The notes under the pieces are model-generated. The model saw only the letters and a program-made list of their open reading frames with translations. It ran no database searches and had not been told where the DNA came from. Below, piece after piece: positions 1 to 10,489 of a DNA stretch of 64,000 bases. The DNA is taken from NCBI GenBank assembly GCA_003168255.1, contig PMSU01000151.1:1-64000 (forward strand), given 5' to 3'. Each line of letters starts with the position of its first letter. The first letter of the stretch is position 1. Origin of the DNA: Actinomycetota bacterium (GTDB taxonomy: Bacteria; Actinomycetota; Actinomycetes; Streptosporangiales; Streptosporangiaceae). The position numbers were made by a program, and so were the translations under genes.

Positions 1-1722
1 GCCACCCGGGACGCACCCGCCAGGCCGCCGCAAGCGCGCGAGCCCCGCGACGGCCATCCCCCCTCGCGCCTGCGTGGCGAGGGCCAGTGGGCGCTCGGCT
101 ACCGAGAGCCGCTGAATAAGAATGAGGAAATTAAGAAAAACGACGACGGCCTGAACGTCCGCCAGCGGATCATCGACATATACGCCAGGCACGGGTTCGA
201 TTCCATCGACCCGGCCGACCTGCGCGGCAGGTTCCGGTGGTTCGGGCTTTACACCCAGCGCCGGCCCGGCATCGACGGCGGGAAGACCGCCGTGCTCGAG
301 CCGGAAGAACTCGACGACCGCTACTTCATGCTGCGGATCCGGATCGACGGCGGCCAGCTGGACAACGCCCAGCTGCGGGTTCTCGGCGACATATCAACCA
401 GGTTCGCCCGCGGCACGGCCGACATCACCGACCGGCAGAACATCCAGCTGCACTGGGTGCGGATCGAGGATGTCCCGGCCATCTGGGAGGCGCTGGAAAG
501 CGTGGGGCTTTCCACCACGGAAGCGTGCGGCGACACGCCCCGGGTAATGCTGGGCTGCCCGGTGGCCGGCCTCGACGCCGGCGAGATCATCGACGCCACC
601 CCGGAGATCAGCCAGACCACCGATCGATACCTGGGCGATCCGGCCTTCTCGAACCTGCCCCGCAAGTTCAAGACGGCGATGAGCGGGTGCTCGGCCCAGT
701 GCACCGTGCACGAGATCAACGATGTCGCATTCGTCGGCGTGCAGGGGCCGGACGGCGAGCCGGGCTACGACCTCTGGGTCGGCGGCGGGCTCTCCACCAA
801 CCCCAAGATCGGGGTGCGTCTGGGGGCGTTTGTCCGTCCCGGCCAGGTGGCCGAGGTCTGGGCCGGGGTGATCTCGGTGTTCAGGGACTACGGGTACCGG
901 CGGCTACGGCACCGGGCCCGGCTGAAGTTCCTGGTCGCCGACTGGGGGGCCGAGCGGTTCCGCGAGGTCCTGGAGAAGGAATACCTCGGCTACGCGCTGG
1001 AGGACGGCCCCGCGCCGGGTCCGCCAAGAGCGGGAAGACGTGACCATGTCGGCGTACACCGCCAGCGCGACGGCCGCTACTACGTGGGTTTCGCCCCCCG
1101 GGTGGGCCGACTGTCGGGCAGCCAGCTCGGCGCGATCGCTGACCTGGCCGCCAGGTACGGCAGCGGCCGGGTACGCACCACGACCGAGCAGAAGATGATC
1201 ATCCTGGACGTTCCCGCGGACAGCACAGCAGGCCTGGCGGTCGAGCTCGAGACGGCCGGCCTCCAGGTCACCCCTAGCGTGTTCCGGCGGCACATGATGG
1301 CCTGCACGGGCATCGAGTTCTGCAAGCTGGCCATCGTCGAGACCAAACAGCGGGCAGCGGACCTGATCGATGAGCTGGAGCGCCGCCTGCCCGGCTTCGA
1401 CGTGCCGGTCACCATCAACGTGAACGGCTGCCCCAACTCCTGCGCTCGCATCCAGACCGCCGACATCGGCCTCAAGGGATCGCTGGTCACCGACGCCGAC
1501 GGCCGTCAGGTTGAGGGCTTCCAGATCCATCTGGGCGGCGCGCTGAACGGCGGTGACGCCGCCGGGTCAGGCTTCGGCCGGAAGGTCCGCGGGCTCAAGA
1601 CGACCGCGGAGCAGCTGCCCGACTACGTGGAGCGAGTGCTGCGCAGGTTCGAGGCGGACAGGAAACCGGATGAGACCTTCGCCACATGGGCGGCCCGAGC
1701 CAGCGAGGCGGACATCTCATGA
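1..1722 (+). CDS. sirA: Ferredoxin-dependent assimilatory sulfite (nitrite) reductase, 5' end cut
   Basis: Reduces sulfite to sulfide with ferredoxin, using siroheme and a 4Fe-4S cluster. The frame is open from base 1, so the start codon lies just outside the window; the visible 573 residues are close to full length for the actinobacterial SirA/NirA family. The cluster/siroheme cysteines are visible as C-x5-C (residues 435/441 of the visible protein) and, within NGCPNSC, C-x3-C (477/481). The ferredoxin-reductase half-domain repeats and the DITDRQN stretch are family hallmarks. The stop overlaps the next start (ATGA), so the gene is translationally coupled to the sulfur genes that follow. That context favours sulfite over nitrite as substrate. 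Confidence 0.93.
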   Translation, partial: ATRDAPARPPQAREPRDGHPPSRLRGEGQWALGYREPLNKNEEIKKNDDGLNVRQRIIDIYARHGFDSIDPADLRGRFRWFGLYTQRRPGIDGGKTAVLEPEELDDRYFMLRIRIDGGQLDNAQLRVLGDISTRFARGTADITDRQNIQLHWVRIEDVPAIWEALESVGLSTTEACGDTPRVMLGCPVAGLDAGEIIDATPEISQTTDRYLGDPAFSNLPRKFKTAMSGCSAQCTVHEINDVAFVGVQGPDGEPGYDLWVGGGLSTNPKIGVRLGAFVRPGQVAEVWAGVISVFRDYGYRRLRHRARLKFLVADWGAERFREVLEKEYLGYALEDGPAPGPPRAGRRDHVGVHRQRDGRYYVGFAPRVGRLSGSQLGAIADLAARYGSGRVRTTTEQKMIILDVPADSTAGLAVELETAGLQVTPSVFRRHMMACTGIEFCKLAIVETKQRAADLIDELERRLPGFDVPVTINVNGCPNSCARIQTADIGLKGSLVTDADGRQVEGFQIHLGGALNGGDAAGSGFGRKVRGLKTTAEQLPDYVERVLRRFEADRKPDETFATWAARASEADIS

Positions 1723-1913
1723 CAGAGCGGGCTGTTCCCTTCTACTGCCCGTACTGCGGTGATGAGGATCTACAACCAGACACTCAGGAAACCCAATGGC
1801 AATGTCGCAGTTGCACAAGGTCTTTCCGGCTACGCTTTGCTGGGATCGGAGTTCTCCCCATGACGTCCGAAGCCCCACCGACCTGGAGGGACGACCCCGC
1901 ATGGAGCAGCTAG
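1719..1913 (+). CDS. Small zinc-ribbon protein of the sulfite-reduction operon
   Basis: A 64-residue protein with two CxxC knuckles, CPYC at about residues 10-13 and CRSC at about 28-31, spaced as in a rubredoxin-like or zinc-ribbon fold. The ATG overlaps the reductase stop by 4 bases and its 3' end overlaps the cysH start by 13 bases, so it is wedged between two sulfur genes and almost certainly co-translated. Similar small proteins occur at this position in other actinomycete sulfur clusters as far as I recall. The function is not known; an electron-transfer or metal-delivery accessory role is inference from motif and position. Confidence 0.78.
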   Translation: MTERAVPFYCPYCGDEDLQPDTQETQWQCRSCTRSFRLRFAGIGVLPMTSEAPPTWRDDPAWSS

Positions 1914-2575
1914 CCGCGCAAGCAGCGGAGGCGCTTGCCGACGCCACCGCCGAGGAAATCGTGCAGTGGGCTGCGGACACCTTCGACGACCGGCTGTGCC
2001 TCACGTCGTCGATGACCGATGCGGTGCTGATCCGTCTCGCTTCCCTGGTCCAGCCTGGCATCGACGTGATCTTCCTCGACACCGGGTACCACTTCGCGGA
2101 GACGATCGGCACCAGGGACGCGGTCGCGGTCGTATACCCGGTCAACGTGGTGAGCGTCACTCCGGAGCGGACGGTGGCCGGGCAGGACGCCGAGTTCGGG
2201 CCGCGGCTGTATGAGCGGGATCCGGACCTGTGCTGCAACATGCGGAAGGTGCAGCCGCTGGAGCGCACCCTGCGGCAGTACGACGCGTGGATCACCGGTG
2301 TCCGGCGGGACGAGACGCCCGCTCGCCGGCACGCCAAGCCAGTGGAGTGGGACGCCAGGCGTCAGCTGGTCAAGGTGAACCCGATCGTCAGCTGGACCCA
2401 GGACCAGGTGGATGACTACATCACCGAGCACGGCATCCTGGTGAACCCGCTGGTCTCTGAGGGTTATCCGTCCATCGGCTGCGCCACGTGCACGCTCCGG
2501 ATCGAGCCTGGCGCGGACCCGCGCAGCGGCCGCTGGGCTGGCACGGGTAAGAGCGAGTGCGGCATTCACGACTGA
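1901..2575 (+). CDS. cysH: Adenylylsulfate (APS) reductase, thioredoxin-dependent
   Basis: Reduces APS (or PAPS) to sulfite in assimilatory sulfate reduction. The 224-residue protein has the nucleotide-binding SSMTDAVL stretch (about residues 36-43), and the CC (111-112) plus CxxC (194/197) quartet that binds 4Fe-4S and marks the APS-using, plant/Gram-positive type. The catalytic C-terminal ECGIH cysteine is at 220. The start was chosen at the ATG beginning MEQL because upstream residues belong to the zinc-ribbon gene in another frame. No cysD/cysN/cysC follows here; APS synthesis genes must lie elsewhere or upstream of the window. Confidence 0.93.
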   Translation: MEQLAAQAAEALADATAEEIVQWAADTFDDRLCLTSSMTDAVLIRLASLVQPGIDVIFLDTGYHFAETIGTRDAVAVVYPVNVVSVTPERTVAGQDAEFGPRLYERDPDLCCNMRKVQPLERTLRQYDAWITGVRRDETPARRHAKPVEWDARRQLVKVNPIVSWTQDQVDDYITEHGILVNPLVSEGYPSIGCATCTLRIEPGADPRSGRWAGTGKSECGIHD

Positions 2576-2613
2576 CACCACGGGCGGTACCTGGCCGCCG
2601 GGCCTATCACAGC

Positions 2614-3384
2614 ATGCCCGACAGCCCGCCGCCCCTGGTCGCAGTGGCGCACGGCAGCCGTGATCCCAGGGCTGCCGCGACGATCGAGGAACTGCTTGAC
2701 TGCGTGCGCCGCCGTGCCGTCAGCCTCGGGCTGGGCGGTCTGACGGTCAGCACCGCATACCTCGGGCACAGCCCGCCATCTCCCGCGCAGGTTCTCGGCG
2801 CGCTTCCCGGCGGCCCGGTCGTGGTGCTGCCGCTGCTGCTGACCGCCGCCTACCACAGCAAGAGCGACCTCCCGGCCGCCCTGCATGCCGCCTCTGCCAG
2901 GCAAGACGGCCGCATGGAGATCGCTTACGGCCAGCCGCTCGGGCCGCATCCCCTGCTCATCACCGCGCTAGAGCGCCGGCTGGGCGAAGCAGGCGTCAGC
3001 CCCGGTGATCGGAGTACCTCGGTGGTGCTCGCCGCCGCAGGATCCAGCGACCCGGCGGCCACCGCCGCCATCTCCCGGCTGGCCGCGCAGTGGCGGGTGC
3101 TGCGCGACTGGCGGGATGTCGTCCCTGCCTACGCGAGCGCAGCCGGTCCCGCCCCGGCCGAGGCGGTGTCCGCACTGCTCGCCGGGGGGGCACGCCGCGT
3201 CGTGGTGGCCAGCTACCTGCTTGCTCCCGGCAGGTTCGCCGAGCAGGTCCGCGCCGATGCCATCGCCGCCGGGGCGGCTGCTGTCTCCGCAGTACTCGGT
3301 GCCGCGCCCGAGCTGGCCGACATCGTGCTCAGCAGGTACGCGGCCGCCCGCGCCCAGCTAGCCGCGGCGGCCCGGATAGCCTGA
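2614..3384 (+). CDS. Sirohydrochlorin chelatase, CbiX/SirB family
   Basis: A two-domain chelatase of 256 residues expected to insert iron into sirohydrochlorin for siroheme, or cobalt for B12. It starts PLVAVAHGSRDPRAA, the family signature with the first metal-binding histidine, and has a second histidine in AAYHSKSDLP. Both lie in the N-terminal CbiX half; a second degenerate half follows (AAAGSSDPAA). Position directly behind sulfite reductase and CysH favours ferrochelation for siroheme. The ATG at 2614 gives the family-typical N-terminus, although no strong ribosome site is visible. Confidence 0.86.
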   Translation: MPDSPPPLVAVAHGSRDPRAAATIEELLDCVRRRAVSLGLGGLTVSTAYLGHSPPSPAQVLGALPGGPVVVLPLLLTAAYHSKSDLPAALHAASARQDGRMEIAYGQPLGPHPLLITALERRLGEAGVSPGDRSTSVVLAAAGSSDPAATAAISRLAAQWRVLRDWRDVVPAYASAAGPAPAEAVSALLAGGARRVVVASYLLAPGRFAEQVRADAIAAGAAAVSAVLGAAPELADIVLSRYAAARAQLAAAARIA

Positions 3385-3389
3385 CCCTC

Positions 3390-5102
3390 ATGAGCCGAGG
3401 ACATAACACCCACGAGGTGTTCAACCAGGTGCCGCCGCTGGCGGGGCACGACGTGGCGCAGGACCCCGCGCTGCTCGAGGCGGTTGACCGGGAGGGCGTC
3501 CGGGACGTGCTCGGCGAACTGCACGAGCTCGGCGAGCTCGCGGGCGCCCAGCAGACACAAGAGCTGGCCAGGCTGGCCAACGAGTACATTCCCAGGCTCC
3601 GCACGCATGACCGCTACGGCAACAGGATCGACGAGGTCGAATACCACCCGGCCTGGCACGCCCTGATGACCACGGCGATCTCCCATGGCCTGCACGCGGC
3701 CCCGTGGGCGCAGGACAAGCCAGCCGCGCATGTCGCCCGCGCGGCGAAGTTCTACGTCTGGGGACAGGCGGAGGCCGGCCACGGCTGCCCGGTCTCGATG
3801 ACGTACGCGGCCGTGCCCGCCCTGCGGCACGCACCGGAACTGGCCAGGCGGTTCGAACCGCTGCTCGCCTCAACGGCTTATGACCCGGGTCTTCGCATCC
3901 CGGAGAGCAAGGCCGGGCTGCTGGCCGGGATGGCCATGACGGAGAAGCAGGGCGGCTCCGACGTGCGGGCCGGCACCACCAGGGCCGAGCCGGCCCCGGG
4001 ACACGGCGAAGGCGCGCACCTGCTCACCGGGCACAAGTGGTTCAACTCAGCTCCGATGTGCGACCTGTTCCTGGTCCTTGCCCAGGCACCTGGTGGCCTG
4101 TCCTGCTTCCTGCTCCCCCGGGTGCTGCCGGACGGCAGCCGCAACGCGATCGGTATCCAGCGGCTCAAGGACAAGCTGGGCAACAGGTCCAACGCGTCCG
4201 CGGAGGTCGAGTACGACGGGGCCGTCTGCTGGCAGGTCGGCGAGCCTGGCCGCGGGGTACGCACGATCATCGAGATGGTGACGGCGACCAGGCTGGACTG
4301 CGTGCTCGGCAGCGCAGCGGCGATGCGCCGCGCTACGGTAGCGGCCGTTCACCACTGCGTCCACCGCCAGTCGTTCGGAAGAAATCTCATTGATCATCCG
4401 CTGATGACCTGCGTCCTCGCCGATCTGGCCGTCGAATCCGAGGCCGCCACCACGCTTGCCATCCGGCTGGCCGGCGCGGCGCAGCGGGCCACCGACGGGG
4501 ACGCCGCCGAGAAGGCGCTGCTGCGGGTCGCGCTGCCCGCCGCCAAGTACTGGGTCTGCAAGCGCGCCGTGACGCACGCCGCCGAGGCGCTTGAATGCCT
4601 GGGCGGCAACGGCTACGTGGAGGAGTCGCTGCTGCCCGGGCTCTACCGTGAGGTGCCGCTGAACTCGATCTGGGAAGGCTCCGGCAACGTGACCGCGCTG
4701 GACGTGCTGCGCGCGCTGGGGCGCTCGCCCGGGTCGGCGGACGCACTGCTCGCCGAGCTCGACCTGGCGGCTGGCGGCGACAAGCGGCTCGACGAGGCCA
4801 CCGCGGAGCTGCGCCGGATGCTCACGGTCCTGGCTGGCCTGGCGGAGTCGGCGTCAGATCCGGCCGCGGGCGCTGCCGCCGAGTATCAGGCGCGGCGGCT
4901 GGCCGGCCTGATCGCCTCGCTGCTCCAGGGCGCGCTGCTGGTCCGGCATGCGCCGCCGGCGGTCGCCGACGCCTTCTGCGCATCGCGGCTCGGATCCGCC
5001 AGCGCGGGCGGCCCGGGTTACGCCTTCGGCACGCTGCCGGACGGCCTAGAGCTACCGCCTGTAGTCGATCGCGCACGGGTGGTCGTACCGGCTGGCGGCT
5101 GA
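3390..5102 (+). CDS. Acyl-CoA dehydrogenase, AidB-type
   Basis: A flavin-dependent acyl-CoA dehydrogenase-fold protein of 570 residues. The N-terminus, THEVFNQVPPLAGHD, is the AidB signature, and the AidB length and C-terminal extension are present. It also has MTEKQGGSDVRAGTT (substrate/FAD contact) and LECLGGNGYVEESLLP near the FAD site. AidB of E. coli is induced by alkylation damage; the substrate of actinobacterial members is not settled, with isovaleryl-CoA dehydrogenase activity proposed. It lies 5 bases behind the chelatase gene and may be read through with it, but nothing links it to sulfur metabolism. Confidence 0.88.
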   Translation: MSRGHNTHEVFNQVPPLAGHDVAQDPALLEAVDREGVRDVLGELHELGELAGAQQTQELARLANEYIPRLRTHDRYGNRIDEVEYHPAWHALMTTAISHGLHAAPWAQDKPAAHVARAAKFYVWGQAEAGHGCPVSMTYAAVPALRHAPELARRFEPLLASTAYDPGLRIPESKAGLLAGMAMTEKQGGSDVRAGTTRAEPAPGHGEGAHLLTGHKWFNSAPMCDLFLVLAQAPGGLSCFLLPRVLPDGSRNAIGIQRLKDKLGNRSNASAEVEYDGAVCWQVGEPGRGVRTIIEMVTATRLDCVLGSAAAMRRATVAAVHHCVHRQSFGRNLIDHPLMTCVLADLAVESEAATTLAIRLAGAAQRATDGDAAEKALLRVALPAAKYWVCKRAVTHAAEALECLGGNGYVEESLLPGLYREVPLNSIWEGSGNVTALDVLRALGRSPGSADALLAELDLAAGGDKRLDEATAELRRMLTVLAGLAESASDPAAGAAAEYQARRLAGLIASLLQGALLVRHAPPAVADAFCASRLGSASAGGPGYAFGTLPDGLELPPVVDRARVVVPAGG

Positions 5103-5160
5103 CGTTAGACTGACCCACCGGGCGCAGGGGGCAAAAGGCACGCCTGGGTGAGGGAGATGA

Positions 5161-7346
<2,186 letters not shown>

Positions 7347-7356
<10 letters not shown>

Positions 7357-7757
7357 CTCATGATCGTCGCCGTGATCAGGACCAGAATGAACGTGGCGAG
7401 CCCGGCGAGCCCGTGCAGCAGCACCGGCCAGACGCCAAGCTGCTCGCCCTGTTGCCTGACGTGCTTGCCGCCGATGCCGGTGAGCCACCGGGTGAACAGG
7501 GCGAACCCGAGCAGCGCGGACCCACACAGCACGCCGAACGCCGCCCAGGCATACACGATCTCGCCGACCGCCAGGTACCGGATCCAGAGCGCGAGCCCGG
7601 TCAGCGCCAGCACTGGGTGGCTAAAGAACAGGATGACGGGATACCTGGTGACCTTGGTCGGCTGCCGCCTGATTCCCCCACGCGCCAGCCACGCCACCAG
7701 CAAATACACGCCTATGCAAGCAGTTCCTGACCAGAGGATCAGGGCGGCGAAACGCAC
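7347..7757 (-). CDS. Small integral membrane protein
   Basis: A 136-residue protein with about four hydrophobic segments (RFAALILWSGTACIGVYLLV; a segment around PVLALTGLALW; EIVYAWAAFGVLCGSALLGF; and a C-terminal one ending in TATIMSHG). The GTG at 7755-7757 was chosen because GAGAGGAG sits 4-5 bases upstream; the frame runs further but without that support. I do not recognise the family. The intergenic repeat block immediately upstream looks like an operator, so the gene may be individually regulated. Confidence 0.72.
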
Positions 7758-7771
7758 ATGACTCCTCTCGC

Positions 7772-7807
7772 GACATGCATGCACATTGCATACTGCATAT
7801 GACATGC
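7772..7807 (-). promoter_or_regulatory. Repeat-rich probable operator upstream of membrane gene
   Basis: The stretch contains GACATGC at 7772-7778 and again at 7801-7807. A perfect inverted repeat ATGCA-CAT-TGCAT lies at 7779-7791, and further TGCAT copies at 7776-7780 and 7794-7798. It lies 15 bases upstream of the GTG at 7757 and reads towards it. The dense, partly symmetric repetition is typical of a repressor site; the cognate regulator is unknown. Confidence 0.45.
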
Positions 7808-7967
7808 TTGCCGCAAGTAACCGCGGGCAGCCCTCGCAGGAACCACCCGCCCTCCCCCCGGTCCCGCCGTGCGCACGCGGCACGGCAAAAACCCTTACCC
7901 CCTGATATCTCTGCCGTAGTGTGATCCGCTACGCGGAGACCTGCCCCGGTCTGATTGACTTCTGCTC

Positions 7968-8744
7968 GTGCGCCTGATCTTTCCGCCGCAGGAGGGTTCC
8001 CCGGACCGCAGCGGCAATGCGGACCTCACCCGGCACGAGCTCGCCGAGATCTACTCGTATCCCAGCTCTGACCGGCTCTGGGTGCGCGCGAACATGGTGA
8101 CCAGCGCCGACGGCGCGGCTACCATCCGCGGCCGCAGCAGTGGGTTGTCCGGCGACGCGGACCGCAGCCTCTTCGCACTGCTCCGCACGCTCTGCGACGT
8201 GATCCTGGTCGGCGCGGGCACGGTCAGGGCCGAGCGCTACGCAGCCGTCCGCCCGCATGAACTGTGGGAGGACCTGCGCCGAGATGGCCTCCCCGTGCCC
8301 GCGATCGCGGTGGTCACCAGGAGGGTGAGCCTTGACCTGACCACTCCGCTCGTCAGCGCCGCGCTGCCAGGGGCCCGCACGATCCTGATCACCACCGAGC
8401 AGGCGCCCGCCGACCTGCGCGCCGACGCCGCAAAGCACGCCGAGGTCATCGTCGCGGGCGACGACACTGCCGACCTGGCAGTCGCCCTGGACGCGCTGGC
8501 GCAGCGTGGCTACCGGCGGGTTCTCGCCGAGGGCGGGCCACAGCTGCTCGGCCAGCTCGCCGCGGATGAACTGCTCGATGAGCTCTGCCTCACCATTAGC
8601 CCCCTCGTCGCCAGCGGCGCCGCCGGGCGGATCGCGGTGGGCACGAATGCGGCACCGATGGGCCAGCTCGTGCTCCAGCACGTGCTGGAGAACCAGGGTT
8701 ACCTGTTCTGCCGCTATACCCGGCGGCGCTCGGCGATAGCCTGA
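7968..8744 (+). CDS. Pyrimidine reductase family protein (RibD C-terminal domain)
   Basis: An NADPH-dependent reductase of the RibD C-terminal/dihydrofolate-reductase fold, 258 residues and stand-alone (no deaminase domain). Visible family features are RANMVTSADGAATIRGRS, VGAGTVRAERY for NADPH contact, and VLAEGGPQLLGQL near the substrate loop. It belongs to the actinobacterial branch typified by the stand-alone mycobacterial RibD-like protein. It could act in riboflavin synthesis or on a related pterin/deazaflavin substrate; no riboflavin genes are adjacent. The start is the GTG at 7968. Confidence 0.83.
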   Translation: MRLIFPPQEGSPDRSGNADLTRHELAEIYSYPSSDRLWVRANMVTSADGAATIRGRSSGLSGDADRSLFALLRTLCDVILVGAGTVRAERYAAVRPHELWEDLRRDGLPVPAIAVVTRRVSLDLTTPLVSAALPGARTILITTEQAPADLRADAAKHAEVIVAGDDTADLAVALDALAQRGYRRVLAEGGPQLLGQLAADELLDELCLTISPLVASGAAGRIAVGTNAAPMGQLVLQHVLENQGYLFCRYTRRRSAIA

Positions 8745-8787
8745 TCGTCACGGGCGGGGAACTGACGGACACAGCAGGGAGACGGCG

Positions 8788-10194
8788 ATGCCGCTGCATG
8801 GCAAGGTGGGCGAAGACGAGCAGGAGGCCGAGGTTGACATCAACCCGGTCTACGTCCGCGTGGCGGGTCGTCAGGTGCCTCGTTACCGCATTCCGGCCGA
8901 GGGCATGCTGCCCGACACGGCCCTCCAGGTGGTCCGCGACGAGCTGATCCTCGATGGCAACGCCCGGCTCAACCTCGCCACCTTCGTCACCACCTGGATG
9001 GAGCCGCAGGCCGCACAGCTGATGGCCGAGTGCTTCGACAAGAACATGATCGACAAGGATGAATACCCGCAGACGGCGGAGCTCGAGCGGCGCTGCGTCA
9101 ACATCCTCGGCAACCTGTGGCACACACCGCCCGGCAGCCAGGCGCCCGGCTGCTCCACCACCGGATCCAGCGAGGCGTGCATGCTCGGCGGCATGGCGCT
9201 GCTGTGGCGCTGGCGCGCGCGCCGCCGCGCCGCCGGTGCCGATGCCGTGCAGCCCAACCTGGTGATGGGCGCGAACGTGCAGGTGTGCTGGGAGAAGTTC
9301 TGCCGCTACTGGCAGGTGGAGCCGCGGTTCGTGCCGATGGCCCCCGGCCGGCTGCACCTCACCGGTCCCGAGGCCGCCGCCCGCTGTGACGAGAACACCA
9401 TCGGCGTGGTCGCCGTCATGGGCTCCACCATGGACGGAAGCTACGAGCCGGTGCTTGAGATCAGCGAGGCTCTCGACCGGCTCCAGGCGGAGCGGCAGCT
9501 AGACATCCCCATCCACGTCGACGGCGCGTCTGGCGGCTTCGTGGCCCCGTTCCTGCACCCAGCCCTGCTGTGGGACTTCCGGGTGCCGCGAGTGCAGTCC
9601 ATCAACGCCTCGGGCCACAAGTACGGGCTGGTGTACCCGGGAGTTGGCTGGATCGTGTGGCGTGAGCTCACCGCGCTGCCCGAGGATCTCGTGTTCCGGG
9701 TGAACTACCTCGGCGGGGACATGCCGACGTTCGCGCTGAACTTCTCCCGCCCCGGCAGCAACGTGGCGGCGCAGTACTACAACTTCATCCGGCTCGGCTT
9801 CGAGGGTTACCGCAAGGTCCAGCAGAACTGCCAGGATATCGCCCTGCACCTGTCCGGCGAGATCGCCAAGATCGGCCCCTTCGAGCTGCTCACCGACGGC
9901 AGCGACCTGCCGGTATTCGCGGTAAAGCTCCGCAGCGAGGTGACCGGATACACGGTCTTTGATATTTCCGAACGGCTGCGACAGAGAGGCTGGCTCGTCC
10001 CCGCCTACACGTTCCCCGAAAACCTGACAGACACCAGCGTCCTGCGCTTCGTCATCCGCAACGGATTCAGCGCCGACATGGCCGGCCTCCTGCTCGACGA
10101 CATCCGCGCCCAGGTCAAGGCCCTGGAGACCCACCCCGCCGCCGGCCACGCCCCGCTGGTGCCGGAGAAGGATCGGCAGTCTTTCGCTCACTGA
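8788..10194 (+). CDS. gadB: Glutamate decarboxylase
   Basis: PLP-dependent decarboxylation of glutamate to GABA, 468 residues, the usual length. The PLP lysine lies in SINASGHKYG at about residue 278, preceded by IHVDGASGGF (about 242-251), whose Asp holds the pyridine nitrogen. TTGSSEACMLGG binds the phosphate. The ATG is preceded by a purine-rich GGGAGACGGCG. No antiporter of the GadC type is adjacent, though a sugar-type MFS carrier follows 300 bases downstream. It could serve acid resistance or GABA metabolism. Confidence 0.95.
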   Translation: MPLHGKVGEDEQEAEVDINPVYVRVAGRQVPRYRIPAEGMLPDTALQVVRDELILDGNARLNLATFVTTWMEPQAAQLMAECFDKNMIDKDEYPQTAELERRCVNILGNLWHTPPGSQAPGCSTTGSSEACMLGGMALLWRWRARRRAAGADAVQPNLVMGANVQVCWEKFCRYWQVEPRFVPMAPGRLHLTGPEAAARCDENTIGVVAVMGSTMDGSYEPVLEISEALDRLQAERQLDIPIHVDGASGGFVAPFLHPALLWDFRVPRVQSINASGHKYGLVYPGVGWIVWRELTALPEDLVFRVNYLGGDMPTFALNFSRPGSNVAAQYYNFIRLGFEGYRKVQQNCQDIALHLSGEIAKIGPFELLTDGSDLPVFAVKLRSEVTGYTVFDISERLRQRGWLVPAYTFPENLTDTSVLRFVIRNGFSADMAGLLLDDIRAQVKALETHPAAGHAPLVPEKDRQSFAH

Positions 10195-10197
10195 CCC

Positions 10198-10413
10198 GTT
10201 CAGCGCCGTCGCGACCGTGAAGGCAGTGTCGGCGGCAATGGTGGCGCTCTTGCCGCCGAAGGTCACTGCCGTGGCCCCGGACAGGTGGGTTCCGGTGATG
10301 GCCACCGTGCTACCCGGCGGTCCCGATGAGGGCATGAAACTCTTTATCACCGGCGGTGTGGAACCGGTCTCCACCAGGGTCTGGTAGTCAGCGTCTACGG
10401 TGGCCGCGCCCCT
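10198..10413 (-). pseudogene. Relic of an IPT/TIG-domain surface protein
   Basis: On the minus strand an open stretch reads PPVIKSFMPSSGPPGSTVAI and then a GTHLSGATAVTFGG type sequence, which is an almost complete IPT/TIG immunoglobulin-like repeat. It is preceded by about 20 residues (YQTLVETGST) that fit the end of another module. It has no signal peptide or credible start, and is cut at its 3' side where the decarboxylase gene ends. I read it as debris of a large secreted or surface protein. Confidence 0.66.
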
Positions 10414-10425
10414 GAGCCGGACCGC

Positions 10426-10453
10426 AATATCAGGGGGCATGCCCCCTGATATT
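10426..10453. repeat. 28-bp perfect palindrome
   Basis: The half AATATCAGGGGGCA at 10426-10439 is followed at once by its exact reverse complement to 10453, with no mismatch and no spacer. It lies 37 bases upstream of the MFS start and downstream of the decarboxylase. It is not followed by a T-run. It could be an operator for the MFS gene, a transcription barrier, or the mark of a mobile element. A closely similar half-site (CCCCCTGATAT then TCTGC) occurs at 7898-7914. Confidence 0.7.
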
Positions 10454-10489
10454 CTGCGATCGCGCGAAGACTTAACCAGGATTGGCTGA

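Noticed and set aside
190-206. tRNA T-loop-like GGTTCGATTCC
   Set aside because: It lies inside the sulfite reductase gene and no acceptor, D or anticodon arms can be drawn around it.
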